From Haematobia irritans (Eukaryota > Arthropoda > Insecta > Diptera > Muscidae), in contig NC_134400.1 in the NCBI RefSeq assembly GCF_050003625.1, forward strand, positions 193,345,726-193,409,725: 64,000 bases of DNA, written 5' to 3'. A program made the position numbers and the translations under genes. This document shows, one piece after another, positions 21,457 to 33,554 of the stretch. The notes under the pieces were generated by a model. That model saw only the letters and a program-made list of their open reading frames with translations. It ran no database searches and was not told where the DNA came from. How positions within the stretch are numbered: position 1 is the first letter of the stretch; each line of letters starts with the position of its first letter.

Positions 21457-22324
21457 CAGGGTTGCCATTTTGGTCCGATCGGACCAAAATTGGTCCAAAA
21501 CATTATTAATTTTTAAATTTGGTCCTATGATTGGACCAAATGGAATTTGGTTAATTTGGTCCATTTTCGTCACATCGGCAATTTTTTCAAAATTTTCTAA
21601 AATAAAATTTTGACAAAATTTTCTGTAAAAATAAAATGTTGACAGTATTTCTATAAAAAATTAACAATATTTTCTATAGAAAAAAAATTTTGTACAGAAA
21701 TAAACTTTAAAAAAAATTGTATAGATACAATAGGTTTTGTAAAAATTTTATATAGAAATAAAATTTTGCGATATCTTTGTATAGAAATAAAATTTTGACA
21801 AAATTTTCTACAGAAATAAAATTTTGACAAAATTTTCTACAGAAATAAAATTTTTACAAAACATTTCTATAGAAGTAAAATTTTGACAAAATTTTCGATA
21901 TAAATAAAATTTTGACAAAATTTTCTATGGAAATAAAATTTTGACAAAATTTTCTATGGAAATAAAATTTTAACAAAAAGTTGACAAAACTTTTTATAAA
22001 AATAAAATTTTGACAAAATTTTCTGTAGTTATAAAATTTTGACAAAATTTTCTGTAGTTATAAAATTTTGACAAAATTTTCTGTAGTTATAAAATTTTGA
22101 CAAAATTTTCTGTAGTTATAAAATTTTGACAAAATTTTCTATAGAAATAAATAGAAATATAAATTTTGAATAGAAATAAAAATATGACAAAATTTTCTAT
22201 TGAAGTAAAATTTTGGAAAAAGTTTAACTTTTAAATTATATGAATTTAATTTGGAAAAATGGTCCGCTGGTACGAATTTTGAAAAAATGTTGTTCCAAAA
22301 TACAAACTCATTGTAGCAACGCTG
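21457..22324. mobile_element. hAT-like MITE carrying a 29-bp array
   Basis: Termini CAGGGTTGCCATTTTGG and, reading inward from the right, CAGCGTTGCTACAATG. Flanking 8-bp sequences ATGGTTGT (21449-21456) and ATGGTTGC (22325-22332) match at seven of eight bases, as expected of an aged hAT duplication. Next to each end are GGTCC/GGACC-rich segments. The middle (21577-22225) is the 29-bp array. No transposase. Confidence 0.75.
21577..22225 (-). repeat. 29-bp palindromic array inside a hAT-like MITE
   Basis: About 22 units in GAC orientation. Four consecutive nearly identical units with CTGTAGTTATAAAATTTTG (about 22020-22140) mark a recent local amplification. Confidence 0.93.
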
Positions 22325-22332
22325 ATGGTTGC

Positions 22333-22832
22333 CTTAATTTATAAAAACAAAACATCATCACCTTCTTTGGAGCACATTTTTCTAGTGCAAATCGCTTTAT
22401 TTACATTGACAAAATAAAAATCATTAATAATTTACAAAATTTGCACTTGGTTATAGTAGTTACGATAACGATAATATTAATAATAATAATAATAATAATG
22501 ACTAAAAAATGAACTCTTTAATAGGTCACTGTTTTAGATTTTTAGGCAATAAAGGTAGTTGGGCTGAGGTGCAATTTTGTTAAAAAGACAAAACATAATA
22601 AAGCATGATGGTATTTACAGAGTTGCAATTTGATTAGTGTGGTGAAAAAATGGGAAGATGAGCTTACAGCTCCATTACTCAACTTAACAAATACAAATGA
22701 ATATGACTGTGTGTGTGCGTGTGATTATTTGGTAGTGTCAACGAACCACAACGACGACGATGTATATGCATGATATCAAACCACAAAACAAAGAACTCTT
22801 CAAGAACTTTCAAAGATGTCCTTCTAGTGAAA
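22333..22832. other. Downstream region of gene 3
   Basis: Non-coding, with a (TAA)n tract at about 22471-22500. An ATTAAA on the minus strand at 22522-22517 is a weak polyadenylation candidate for gene 3. Confidence 0.45.
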
Positions 22833-23252
22833 TTACCAACCATGGCCATAACCTCCATAGCCATGACCTAAGCCATAACCATGACCATAAGAAATGGCAT
22901 AGCCACCACCAAAACCATGACCACCATAGCCATGGCCTAAGCCATAGCCTCCGCCATATCCTCCAACGATTACAGGAGCTGCAACAGCTTTAATTACAGG
23001 GGCGGCTGCCACAGTCTTAATAATGGGTGCTGCAGCAACTGTCTTAATAACTGGAGCTGCCACAACCTTCTCGATCACAGGAGCTGCCACTACAGCTGGG
23101 GCAGCAGCAACAGCATAGCTAATACCATGACCACCTCCATAACCTCCATATCCAAGTCCGTGACCGCCGTAGCCGCCATAACCACCATAGCCGCCTAGAA
23201 AGCCCGCCAATGAAGACTGACAGCTGCAGAGAAGGGCCAGTGCAAGGACGAA
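22833..23252 (-). CDS. Gene 3, exon 2: Gly/Tyr/His-rich cuticle-type protein
   Basis: A minus-strand 3' splice site (TTTTCTGTTTTCAG ending at 23253) precedes a phase-0 exon of 139 codons. It opens FVLALALLCSCQSSLAGFL (signal peptide core and cleavage region). GGYGGYGGHGLGYGG repeats follow, then a central block of VAAPVI[EK]KVVAAP / APVIKTVAAAP repeats, then GHGYGGHGFGGG and the terminal GYGHGW before TAA at 22833-22835. The AAP[VA] block is a known cuticular-protein hallmark. SSLAGFL is shared with gene 2 and the GHGW terminus with gene 1. The initiator is in the small exon proposed at 28289-28300. Likely secreted structural protein of cuticle (inferred). Confidence 0.9.
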   Translation of the reverse strand, partial: FVLALALLCSCQSSLAGFLGGYGGYGGYGGHGLGYGGYGGGHGISYAVAAAPAVVAAPVIEKVVAAPVIKTVAAAPIIKTVAAAPVIKAVAAPVIVGGYGGGYGLGHGYGGHGFGGGYAISYGHGYGLGHGYGGYGHGW

Positions 23253-23569
23253 CTGAAAACAGAAAATTAAGTTTTTGTTAATATCTGTTGAAATACTTAT
23301 TGCCACCAAAAAGAGTTCGAGAAAAAAAAACCTTCCAAGGACGGACTCAATGTGGGATTGTTTGAGATCATTTCCAGTTTCGATCAATAAAAAAAATATT
23401 TTTCAGCAGTGGTTGTTAATCTCTTTAGGATGTTTCTTAATGTTTTCCCACTTTCTTTAAATTAGACTATACTAAGTAATGAGGAACTCTTTACAGACTC
23501 GAGTACAAAAAGGAGATGCTTTGTTAATGAACTTAACCCTTAAATGCACAAGTTCGCCGATTCCTTCGA

Positions 23570-24065
23570 AACAAGTGAGAAAATTCTAAATCGGGCGGGG
23601 CCAACTATATTATACCCTGCACCACTTTGTAGATCTATATTTTCGATACCATATCACATCCGTCAAATGTGTTGGGGGCTATATGTAAAGGTTTGTCCCA
23701 AATACATACATTTAAATATCACTCGATCTGGACAGAATTTGATAGACTTCTACAAAATCTATAGACTCAAAATTTAAGTCGGCTAATACACTACGATGGA
23801 ACACAATTTCAGTAAAAAACAAGTAAGGAAAGTCTAAAGTCGGGCGGTGCCGACTATATTATACCCTGCTCCACTTTGTAAATCCACATGTTCGATACCA
23901 TATCACATCCGTCAAATGTGTTGGGGACTATATAAAGGTTTATCCCAAATACATACATTTAAATATCACTCGATCTGGAAGAATTTGATAGACTTCTACA
24001 AAATCTATAGACTCAAAATTTAAGTCGGCTAATGCACTAGGGTGGAACACAATGTTAGTAAAAAA
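23570..24065 (+). mobile_element. Two tandem family B 5' modules
   Basis: AACAAGTGAG start at 23570 and AACAAGTAAGG start at 23818, period 248 bp. Each has the CGGGCGG..CCGAC or related hairpin, TATACCCTGCACCACTTTG, CATATCACATCCGTCAAATG and a TTAGTAAAAAA-type end. Confidence 0.85.
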
Positions 24066-25482
24066 TATGGGAAACGTTTAAATCTGAAGCAAGTTTAAGG
24101 AAACTTCGCAAAAGTTTATTTATGATTTATCGCTCGATATATATGTATGGGAAGTTTAGGAAAATTAGAGTCCTTTTTACAACTTTTCGACTAAGCAGTG
24201 GCGATTTTACAAGGAAAATGTTGGTATTTTGACCATTTTTTTCGAAATCAGAATAACATATATACTGGAGCTATATCTAAATCTGAACTGATTTCAACCA
24301 AATTAAGCACGCATAGCTACAATGCTAATTCTACTCCCTGTGCAAAATTTCAACTAAATCGGAGCAAAAAATTGGCCTCTGTGGTCATATGAGTGTAAAT
24401 CGGGCGAAAGCTATATATGGGAGCTATATCTAAATCTGAACCGATTTCAACCAAATTTGGAACGCATAGCTACAATGCTAATTCTACTCCCTGTGCAAAA
24501 TTTCAACCAAATTGGGGTAAAACTCTGGCTTCTAGGACCGTATTAGTCCATATCGGGCGAAAGATATATATGGAAGCTATATCTAAATCTAAACCGATTT
24601 CAATAAAATTTGGCACGCATAGCTACAATGCTAATTTTACTCTCTGTGCAAAATTTCAACTAAATCGGAGCAAAAAATTGGCCTCTGTGATCATATGAGT
24701 GTAAATCGGCCGAAAGCTATATATTGGAGCTATATCTAAATCTGAACCGATTTCAATAACATTTGGCACACATGACTGTACTACCAATTGTACTCCTTGT
24801 GCAAAATTTCAAGCTACTCGGGATAAAACTCTGGCTTCTGGGTCCATATAAGTGCATATCGGGCGAAAGCTATATCTAAATCTGAACCGATTTCAACCAA
24901 ATTTGGCACGCATAGCTAAAATGCTAATTCTACTCCCTGTGCAAAATTTCAACCAAATTGGGGTAAAACTCTGGCTTCTGGGACCGTATTAGTCCATATC
25001 GGGCGAAAGATATATATGGAAGCTATATCTAAATCTGAACCGATTTCAATAAAATTTGGCACACTTGACTATAGTACCAATTGTTCTTCTTGTGCAAAAT
25101 TTAAAGCAAATTTGGTTAAAACTCTGGCTTCTGGGGCCATATAAGTCCATATCGGGCGAAATATATATATGGGAGCTATATCTAAATCTGAACCGATTTC
25201 TTCCAAAATCAATAGGGATCTATTCTGAGCAAAACACATACTTGTGCTAAATTTGAAGTCGATTGGACTACAACTGCGATCTAGACTTTGATTACAAAAA
25301 TGTGTTCACGGACAGACGGACGGACGGACAGACGGACAGACGGACATCGCTATATCGACTCAAGAGCCCACCCTGAGCATTTTTGCCAAAGACACCATGT
25401 GTCTATCTCGTCTCCTTCTGGGTGTTGCAAACATATGCACTAACTTATAATACCCTGTTCCACAGTGTGGAGCAGGGTATAC
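24066..25482 (+). mobile_element. Helitron-like family B element, unit 1 of a head-to-tail series
   Basis: Core start ATATGGGAAACGTTTAAATC. About six 153-bp units follow; the CGGGCGAAAG motif or a variant is at 24401, 24554 and 24707, exactly 153 apart. The (GACG/GACA) tract and the 3' hairpin ATACCCTG...CAGGGTAT end the copy. Confidence 0.88.
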
Positions 25483-26420
25483 ATATGGGAAACGTTTAAA
25501 TCTGAAGCAAGTTTAAGGAAACTTCGCAAAAGTTTATTTATGATTTATCGCTCGATATATATGTATTAGAATTTTAGGAAAATTAGAGTCAGTTTTACAA
25601 CTTTTCGGCGATTTTACAAGGAAAATGTTGGTATTTTGACCATTTTTGTCGAAATCAGAAAAACATATATATGGGAGCTATATCTAAATCTGAACCGATT
25701 TAAACCAAATTTTGAACGCATAGCTACAATGCTATTTCTACTCCCTGTGCAAAATTTCAACTAAATCGGAGCAAAAAATTGGGCTCTGTGGTCATATGAG
25801 TGTAAATCGGGCGAAAGCTATATATGGGAGCTATATCTAAATCTGAACCGATTTCAATCAAATTTGGCACGCATAGCTACAATGCTAAATCTACTCCCTG
25901 TGCAAAATTTCAACCAAATTGGGCCAAAACTCTGGCTTCTAGGACCATATTAGTCCATATCGGGCGGAAGATATATATGGGAGCTATATCTAAATCTTAA
26001 CCGATTTCAATCAGATTTTGCACACTTGACTATATGACTAAGTGTTATGTTTGTACAAAATTTCAAGCAAATCGGTATAAAACTCTGGCTGCTGGGTCCA
26101 TATAAGTGCATATCGGGCAAAAGATATATATGGGAGCTATATCTAAATCTGAACCGATTTCTTCCAAAATCAATAGGGTTCTATTCTGAACCAAATAAGG
26201 AACATGTGCTAAATTTGAAGGCGATTGGACTTAAATTGCGACCTTGACTTTGATCACAAAAATGTGTTCACAGACAGACGGACATGCTTATATCGACTCA
26301 GGGACCCACCCTGAGCATTATTGCCAAAGACACCATGTGTCTATCTCGTCTCCTTCTGGGTGTTACAAACATATGCACTAACTTATAATACCCTGTTCCA
26401 CAGTGTGGCGCAGGGTATAA
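25483..26420 (+). mobile_element. Helitron-like family B element, unit 2 of series
   Basis: Same structure as the preceding copy with fewer 153-bp units (total 938 bp), joined directly GGGTATAC|ATATGGGAAAC without flanking DNA or a 5' module. Confidence 0.88.
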
Positions 26421-27358
26421 ATGTGGGAAACATTTAAATCTGAAGCAATTTTAAGGAAATTTCGCAAAAGTTTATTTATGATTTATCGCTCGATATATAT
26501 GTATTAGAATTTTAGGAAAATTAGAGTCAGTTTTGCAACTTTTCGGCGATTTTACAAGGAAAATGTTGGTATTTTGACCATTTTTGTCGAAATCAGAAAA
26601 ACATATATATGGGAGCTATATCTAAATCTGAACCGAGTTCAACCAAATTTGGCACGCATAGCTACAATGCTAATTCTACTCCCTGTTCAAAATTTCAATA
26701 AAATCGGAGTAAAAGATTGGCCACTGTGGTCATATGAGTGTAAATCGGGCGAACGATATATATGGGAGCTATATCTAAATCTGAACCGATTTCAATAAAA
26801 TTTGGCACACTTGACTACACTACTAATTCTACTCCCTGTGCAAAATTTCAACCAAATTGGGGTAAAACTCTGGCTTCTGGGACCGTATTAGTGTATATCG
26901 GGCGAAAGATATATATGGGAGCTATATCCAAATCTGAACCGATTTCAATGAAATTTGGCACACTTGGCTATAGTACTAATTGTTTTTCTTGTGCAAAATT
27001 TTAAGCAAATTAGAGTAAAACTCTGGCTGCTGGGTCCATATAAGTGCATATCGGGCGAAATATATATATGGGAGCTATATCTAAATCTGAACCGATTTCT
27101 TCCAAAATCAATAGGGATCTATTCTGAGCCAAAACACATACTTGTGCCAAATGTGAAGTCGATTGGACTAAAACTGCGACCTAGACTTTGATTACAAAAA
27201 TGTGTTCACGGACAGACGGACATGGCTATATCGACTCAGGAGCCCACCCTGAGCATTTTTGCCAAAGACACCATGTGTCTATCTGGTCTCCTTCTGGGTG
27301 TTGCAAACATATGCACTAACTTATAATACCCTGTTCCACAGTGTGGCGCAGGGTATAA
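26421..27358 (+). mobile_element. Helitron-like family B element, unit 3 of series
   Basis: Again 938 bp, joined directly to unit 2, ending GCGCAGGGTATAA. All three units lie within the intron proposed for gene 3. Confidence 0.88.
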
Positions 27359-27904
27359 TTATAGACCGATGTGGACCAATTTTTGCATGGTTGGTAGAGA
27401 CCAGATGAAATTTGCTCCTTTAACATGCTCCGAAAGCCAAATCTCGGGATCGATTTATATGGGGCTTATATATAGACCGATATGGACCAATTTTTCATAG
27501 TTGTTATAGACCATTTACTAATATAAGGTACAAAATTTTAACCTAATCCGGTGAAATTTGCTCCTCCTAGAGCCTTCGCAAACCAAATCTGGGGGTCGGT
27601 TTATTTTGGGGGCTATAGGTAAACGTGGTACGTTATAGCCCATTTGCAATACCATCTGACCTACATCAAATATAACTACTTGTGCCAAGTTTCAAGTCGA
27701 TGGCTGGGTGTTTTCGGAAGTTAGCGTGATTTCCACAGACGGACGGACAACCGAACAGATTGACGGACTCAGAATTTCACCATGACCCAGAATATATTTA
27801 TATGTATATATATACTTTATGGGGTCTTAGACCAATATCTCGATGTGTTACAAATGGGATGATAAAGTTAAAATACCCCCGTCCTATGGTGGAGGGTACA
27901 AAAA
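27359..27904 (+). mobile_element. Family A element, 3' half
   Basis: Starts in a 153-bp unit (TTATAGACCGATGTGGACC) immediately after the B 3' end. It has two to three diverged units, the GACGGACGGAC tract, a TA-rich block and a GGAGGGTACAAAAA end. Confidence 0.8.
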
Positions 27905-28288
27905 GACTTCACCAATGAAACAAATTAGTTAATATAATGAAAATTTTAGAATGAATTTTCTGTTAATTGATGAAATGTTTCGTCTTATTAACGAATATTT
28001 TCATTGTCTTAATGAACATTTATCGTTATGTCTGTGAAAGGTTTCCGTTGGCTTAATTTTAATGAGAATTTTATATTTTCCAAATAATTTCCATGCAGCC
28101 CAGTAATTTACGATGTTTCTTTTGCCAGGGTGTTTTTTTAGCAATCCCAATGGAAATTACGATCTTTATTCCAATTTGTAATTCATAATAATTTCACTAG
28201 CACCAATATATCACTTAATCTCTCACTTTTATTTTTTCTTTGTATTTTTTTTTTTAATTTATGATGATCCCTCATGTAAAGGACTTAC
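27905..28288. other. Non-coding DNA next to gene 3 exon 1
   Basis: AT-rich and apparently single copy, the 5' end of the proposed gene 3 intron. Nothing else recognised. Confidence 0.45.
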
Positions 28289-28300
28289 CAATTTAAACAT
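28289..28300 (-). CDS. Gene 3, proposed exon 1 (codes MFKL)
   Basis: Minus-strand ATG TTT AAA TTG is followed directly by a consensus donor GTAAGT. Joined in phase 0 to 23252 it gives MFKL then FVLALALLCSC, a textbook signal peptide. No ATG occurs on this strand between it and the TATA box at 28444-28438. The intron would be 5,036 bp and contains three head-to-tail family B elements, two B 5' modules and a family A half. M[X]FK-type starts are also seen in genes 4 and 5. Transcript evidence is needed. Confidence 0.72.
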
Positions 28301-28437
28301 TTTAAATTATTTGATTTGTTTTTGCGAATTGGAATTAATTAAATGTATATCCTTTTTGTCTTTTGGTGTCTCGATTAATCTCCGATGGTACGATGGTCAC
28401 AATGCGATGTGATAACTGTCAATGGATGTTATGTTGT

Positions 28438-28444
28438 TTTTATA
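28438..28444 (-). promoter_or_regulatory. Candidate TATA box of gene 3
   Basis: Minus-strand CAGTATAAAAACAAC context, about 140 nt upstream of the proposed ATG. The spacing is similar to the TATA-ATG distance of genes 4 and 5. Confidence 0.55.
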
Positions 28445-28985
28445 CTGGAAATCTCCAACCTAGGGTTGCTATTACAAATAATGCATCATTTCTGGTACAC
28501 TTTTCCGTTGCACCAAATCTCACCCTCCATTCTTCCCTTTGTCATCATGCGTTTCGTATTTATCCATAGGTTGCACTGCGATTAATTAACAGCAACCAAA
28601 GAGAATTGTAACAAAAATTTTGTACGACAATCGAAAATCCTCTTAGACATCATCGAATAACCGCCAACCGCCATCATAGATCTATGAAAGCTCCACAACG
28701 GGCATTTCCAGTTGCAATCTCACAAATACATTACGCATGCATGCACCTCCTATAAGCAGGCATAACAACCAGAAAAGGATTAAAACTATGCGTTCACTAT
28801 GTTTCGCATTGTTTGTTCGGTTAGCTTGTCTGGAATTCGCTTTTGAAATTGTTTGTAGCCAATAAAGGCGTTGTTGCCTTGCCATAAGCAGCGAAAGTGT
28901 AACACAAATTGTAACTGCTAACTATGGGTCATATGAAATTCAGAGGAAAATCAAAAAGAATTGTCCATTGCGTACACGCAGAGAA
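28445..28985. other. Upstream region of gene 3, non-coding
   Basis: Mixed composition, short spurious ORFs only; no repeat family recognised. Confidence 0.45.
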
Positions 28986-28989
28986 AATG

Positions 28990-31284
28990 TTTAAATTCCA
29001 TATTCCACAATTTTGATAAAATTTTTTTCAAATTTAAAATTTTGTTAAATTTTTAATTTTAAAGAAATTTGTATTAAAATTTTATTGCTAACGGAAATTT
29101 TGTAAACATTTTATTGCGAAACAGAATTTTGAAAAATTTTATTTCTAAAGAAAATTTTGTCAAAATGTTATATCTATAGAACATTTTGTCAAAATTTTAT
29201 TTCTATACAAAATTTTGCCCAAATTTAATTTCTTAAGAAATTTTTGTTACAATTGTATTTCTATAAAAAATTTTGTCACAACTTTATTTCATTAGAAAAT
29301 TTTGTCAACATTTTATTTCTATAGAGATTTTTTTCAAAATTTTATTTCTGTAAAATATTTTGTCAAAATTGTATTTCTGTAAAAATTTTTGTCAAAATTT
29401 TATTTCTATAGAAAATTTTGTTAAAATTTTATTTCTATAGAAAATTTTGTCAATATTTAATTTCTACAGAAAAATTTGTCAAATTTCTATTTCAATACAC
29501 AGTTTGTCCAAATTTTATTTCTATAGAAAATTTTGTAAAAATTTTATTTGTGTAGAAAATGTTGTCAATATTTTATTTCTATAGAAAATTTTGTCAAAAT
29601 TTTATTTTTAAAGAAATTGTTGTTAAAATTTTATTGCTGTAGAAATTTTTGTCAAAATTTTATTTCTATAGAAAATTTTGTTAAAATTTTATTTCTATAG
29701 AAAATTTTGTCAATATTTAATTTCTACAGAAAAATTTGTCAAATTTCTATTTCAATACACAGTTTGTCAAAATTTTATTTCTATAGAAAATTTTATAAAC
29801 ATTTTATTTGTGTAGAAAATGTTCTCAATATTTTATTTCTATAGAAAATTTTGTCAAATTTTTATTTTTAAAGAAATTGTTGTTAAAATTTTATTTCTGT
29901 AGAAATTTTTGTCAAAATTTTATTTCTATAGAAAATTTTGTATATAGAAAATTTTGTGAAAAATGTATTTGTATAGAATATGTTTTCAAAATTTTATTTC
30001 TCTAGAAAATTTTCTAAAAATTTTATTTCTATAGAAAATTTTGTCAACATTTTATTTCTATAGAAAATTTTGTCAACATTTTATTTCTACAGAAAATTTT
30101 GTCACAATTTTATTTCTAAAGAAATTTTTGTTAAAATTTTATATCTAAGAAAATTTTGTCAACATTTTATTTCTATAGAATATTTTGTCAAAATTTTATT
30201 TCCATAGAAAATTTTGTCACAATTTTATTTCTATAGAACATTTTGTCAATATTTTATTTCTATAGAAAATTTTTTCAAAATTTTATTTCTGTAGAAATTT
30301 TTTATCAAAATTTTATTTCTTTAAAAAAATTGGTCAACATTTTATTTCTATGGAGAATTTTTTCAAAATTTTATTTCTATGGAAAATTTTGTCAAAATAT
30401 TATTTCTATAAAGAAATGTTGTCAAGATTTTAATTCTACTGAAAATTTTGTCAAAATTTTATTTCTATACACATTTTTTTCTATAGAAAATGTCGTTTTA
30501 TTTCTATAGAAAATTTTGTCAAAATTTTATTTCAATAGAAAATTTTGTCAAATTTTTATTTTTAAAGAAATTGTTGTTAAAATTTTATTTCTGTAGAAAT
30601 TTTTGTCAAAATTTTATTTCTATAGAAAATTTTGTATATAGAAAATTTTGTGAAAAATGTATTTGTATAGAATATGTTTTCAAAATTTTATTTCTCTAGA
30701 AAATTTTCTAAAAATTTTATTTTTATAGAAAATTTTGTCAACATTTTATTTCTATAGAAAATTTTGTCAACATTTTATTTCTACAGAAAATTTTGTCACA
30801 ATTTTATTTCTAAAGAAATTTTTGTTAAAATTTTATATCTAAGAAAATTTTGTCAACATTTTATTTCTATAGAATATTTTGTCAAAATTTTATTTCCATA
30901 GAAAATTTTGTCACAATTTTATTTCTATAGAACATTTTGTCAATATTTTATTTCTATAGAAAATTTTTTCAAAATTTTATTTCTGTAGAAATTTTTTATC
31001 AAAATTTTATTTCTTTAAAAAAATTGGTCAACATTTTATTTCTATGGAGAATTTTTTCAAAATTTTATTTCTATGGAAAATTTTGTCAAAATATTATTTC
31101 TATAAAGAAATGTTGTCAAGATTTTAATTCTACTGAAAATTTTGTCAAAATTTTATTTCTATACACATTTTTTTCTATAGAAAATTTAATTTTAGTTCTA
31201 TAGAAAATTTTGTCAAAATTTTATTTCAATAAAAAATTTTGTCAAAATTTTATTTCAATAGAAAATTTTGTCAAAATTGTATTT
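28990..31284 (+). repeat. 29-bp palindromic array with 694-bp higher-order duplication
   Basis: About 79 units in GTC orientation. A block of about 24 units is duplicated in tandem: the long 88-residue frame at 30243 reappears nearly unchanged at 30937, an offset of 694 bp. The ORFs are artefacts of the array. Confidence 0.95.
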
Positions 31285-31858
31285 GCATTGACTAAACTAC
31301 AAGTGTAGCTTAACCAACAGAGGAAAAGTATGCTTGTCAAATTTATTTGGGCAAAAGCCCTATAGACTGCAAGATGGTTGGATGTACAGCTGTTTCGGAA
31401 TTACCACATTCCTCATCAGCATCCTCTACTTGCAGCAAAACTATCAACCAATTATCAGAATAAATTCGGGTAATTCACTCAACCCAACGTGAACTACACT
31501 TGAACCTCCCGAAAAAGGGTTTGATAGTCGGCTACTGCCTAAACAAATTTGCCAGCATATCTCTTTTCCTTTGCCAAACTCAAATCATCGATTTGTATGT
31601 ATTTGGCTGGGTTTGTTTTTGAGCGTGCTTCCTCTATCTTCATTCGTTTTGTTTGTTATTGTTGGCTTCTCTTCAATCGTTATTGTTGTTTTTTTTTTTT
31701 TTTTGATCTCAGCTTAAAGCCATGCATTGACTAAACTACAAGTGTAGCTTAACCAACAGAGGAAAAGTATGCTTGTCAAATTTATTTGGCTGAGATCAAA
31801 AAACAAAAAAAACAACAATAACGATTGAAGAGAAGCCAACAATAACAAACAAAACGAA
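31285..31858. mobile_element. Retroelement-like fragment with direct and inverted terminal repeats
   Basis: A 66-bp sequence (GCATTGACTAAACTACAAG...) occurs in direct repeat at 31285-31350 and 31724-31789. The segment 31641-31713, with ATTGTTGGCTTCTCTTCAATCG, is repeated inverted at 31789-31858. On the minus strand about 31470-31345 reads in frame with NSETAVHPTILQSIGLLPK then stop. The mixed direct/inverted partial terminal repeats resemble Penelope-like elements; this is an inference from architecture only. Confidence 0.5.
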
Positions 31859-31859
31859 A

Positions 31860-33415
31860 AAATTGTATTTCTATAGAAATTTTTGTCAAAATTTTATTTC
31901 TATAGAAAATTTTGTTAAAATTTTATTTCTATAGAAAATTTTGTTAAAAATTTATTTCTATAGAATGTGTTTTCAAAATTTTATTTCTCTAGAAAATTTT
32001 ATTTCTATAGAAAATTTTGTCAACATTTTATTTCTATAGAAAATTTTGTCAACATTTTATTTCTATAGAAAATTTTGTCAAAATTTTATTTCTATAGAAA
32101 ATTTTGTCACAGTTTTATTTCCAAAGAAATTTTTGTTAAAATTTTATAATTAAGAAAATTTTGTCAAAATTTTATTTCTATAGAAAATTTTGTAAAAATT
32201 TTATTTCTGTAGAAAATTTTGTCAAAATTTTATTTCTAAAGAAATTTTTGTTAAAATTTTATATCTAAGAAAATTTGGTCAAAATTTTATTTCTATAGAA
32301 AATTTTGTCAAAATTTTATTTCTGTAGAAAATTTTGTCAAAATTTCATTCCTTTAAAAAATTTTGTCAACATGTTATATCTATAGAGAATTTTTTCAATA
32401 TTTTATTTCTATTTAAAATTTTGTCAAAATTGTATTTCTGTAAAGAAATGTTGTCAAGATTTTAATTCTACTGAAAATTTTGTCAAAATTTTATTTCTAG
32501 ACATATTTTTTTCTATAGAAAATCTCATTTTATTTCTATAGAAAATTTTGTCAAAATTTTATTTTATTAGAAAATTTTGTCAATATTTTATTTCTATAGA
32601 AATTTTGGTCAAAATTTTATTTCTATAGAAATTTTTGTAAAAATTTTATTTCTTAAGAAATATTTGCCAACATTGTATTTCTATAGAGAATTTTGTCAAA
32701 ATTTAATTTCTACAGAAAAATTTGTCAAATATCTATTTCAATACACATTTTGTCAAAATTGTATTTCTATAGAACATTTTGTCAAAATTTTATTTCTTTA
32801 AAGAAATGTTGTCAAGATTTCAATGCTACAGAAAATTTTGTCAAAATTTTATTTCTATACACATATTTTTCTATAGAATTTTTTTTTTTATTTCTATAGA
32901 AAATTTTGTCAAAATTTTATTTCTATAGAAATTTTTGTCAAATTTGTATATCTATAGAAAAATTTTATTTCTATAAGAAATTTTGTAAAAAATATATTTC
33001 TTTAGAAAATTTTGTAAACATTTTTTTCTATAGAGAATTTTTTTCAAAAATTTTATTTATATAAAGATTTTTTTCAAATTTTTATTTCTATAATTTCCTA
33101 AGAAAAATTTTTTCAAAATTTTATTTCTATAAAAAATTTTGTCAAGCTTTTATTTCTATACAAAATTTTGTCAAAATTTTATTTCTGTAGAAAATCTTGT
33201 CAAGATTTTATTTTTGAATTTTTTTTCTTTTCAAAATTGTATTGTAAGAGAATTTTCTCAAAATGTTATTCCTGTTGAAAATTTTGTTAAAAATGCATTT
33301 CCATAGAATTTTTGTAAAAATTTTATTTCTATAGAAAATTTTGCCAAATTTTATTTCATTAAAGAAATTTTGTCAACATTTTATATTTGTAGAGAATTTT
33401 GACCAATTTTTTTCA
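31860..33415 (+). repeat. 29-bp palindromic array
   Basis: GTC orientation. Many units have variant spacing and long T runs. Its right part (about 32460-33480) recurs at about 35310-36335. Confidence 0.94.
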
Positions 33416-33554
33416 AATATGTTTACTACAAACACATATTTTTCGCTGCGTGTATAGTGTGTGGACCAATTTCTATAGATGTGACTTAATAATGAAAACT
33501 ACATTCACCACTTGGGGAAATGTCTAACAGGAGACCAAAACTCAAAAACAAAAA

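Noticed and set aside
28363..28585. Two overlapping 66-68 residue ORFs
   Set aside because: No family resemblance, overlapping frames, and they lie over the proposed gene 3 promoter.
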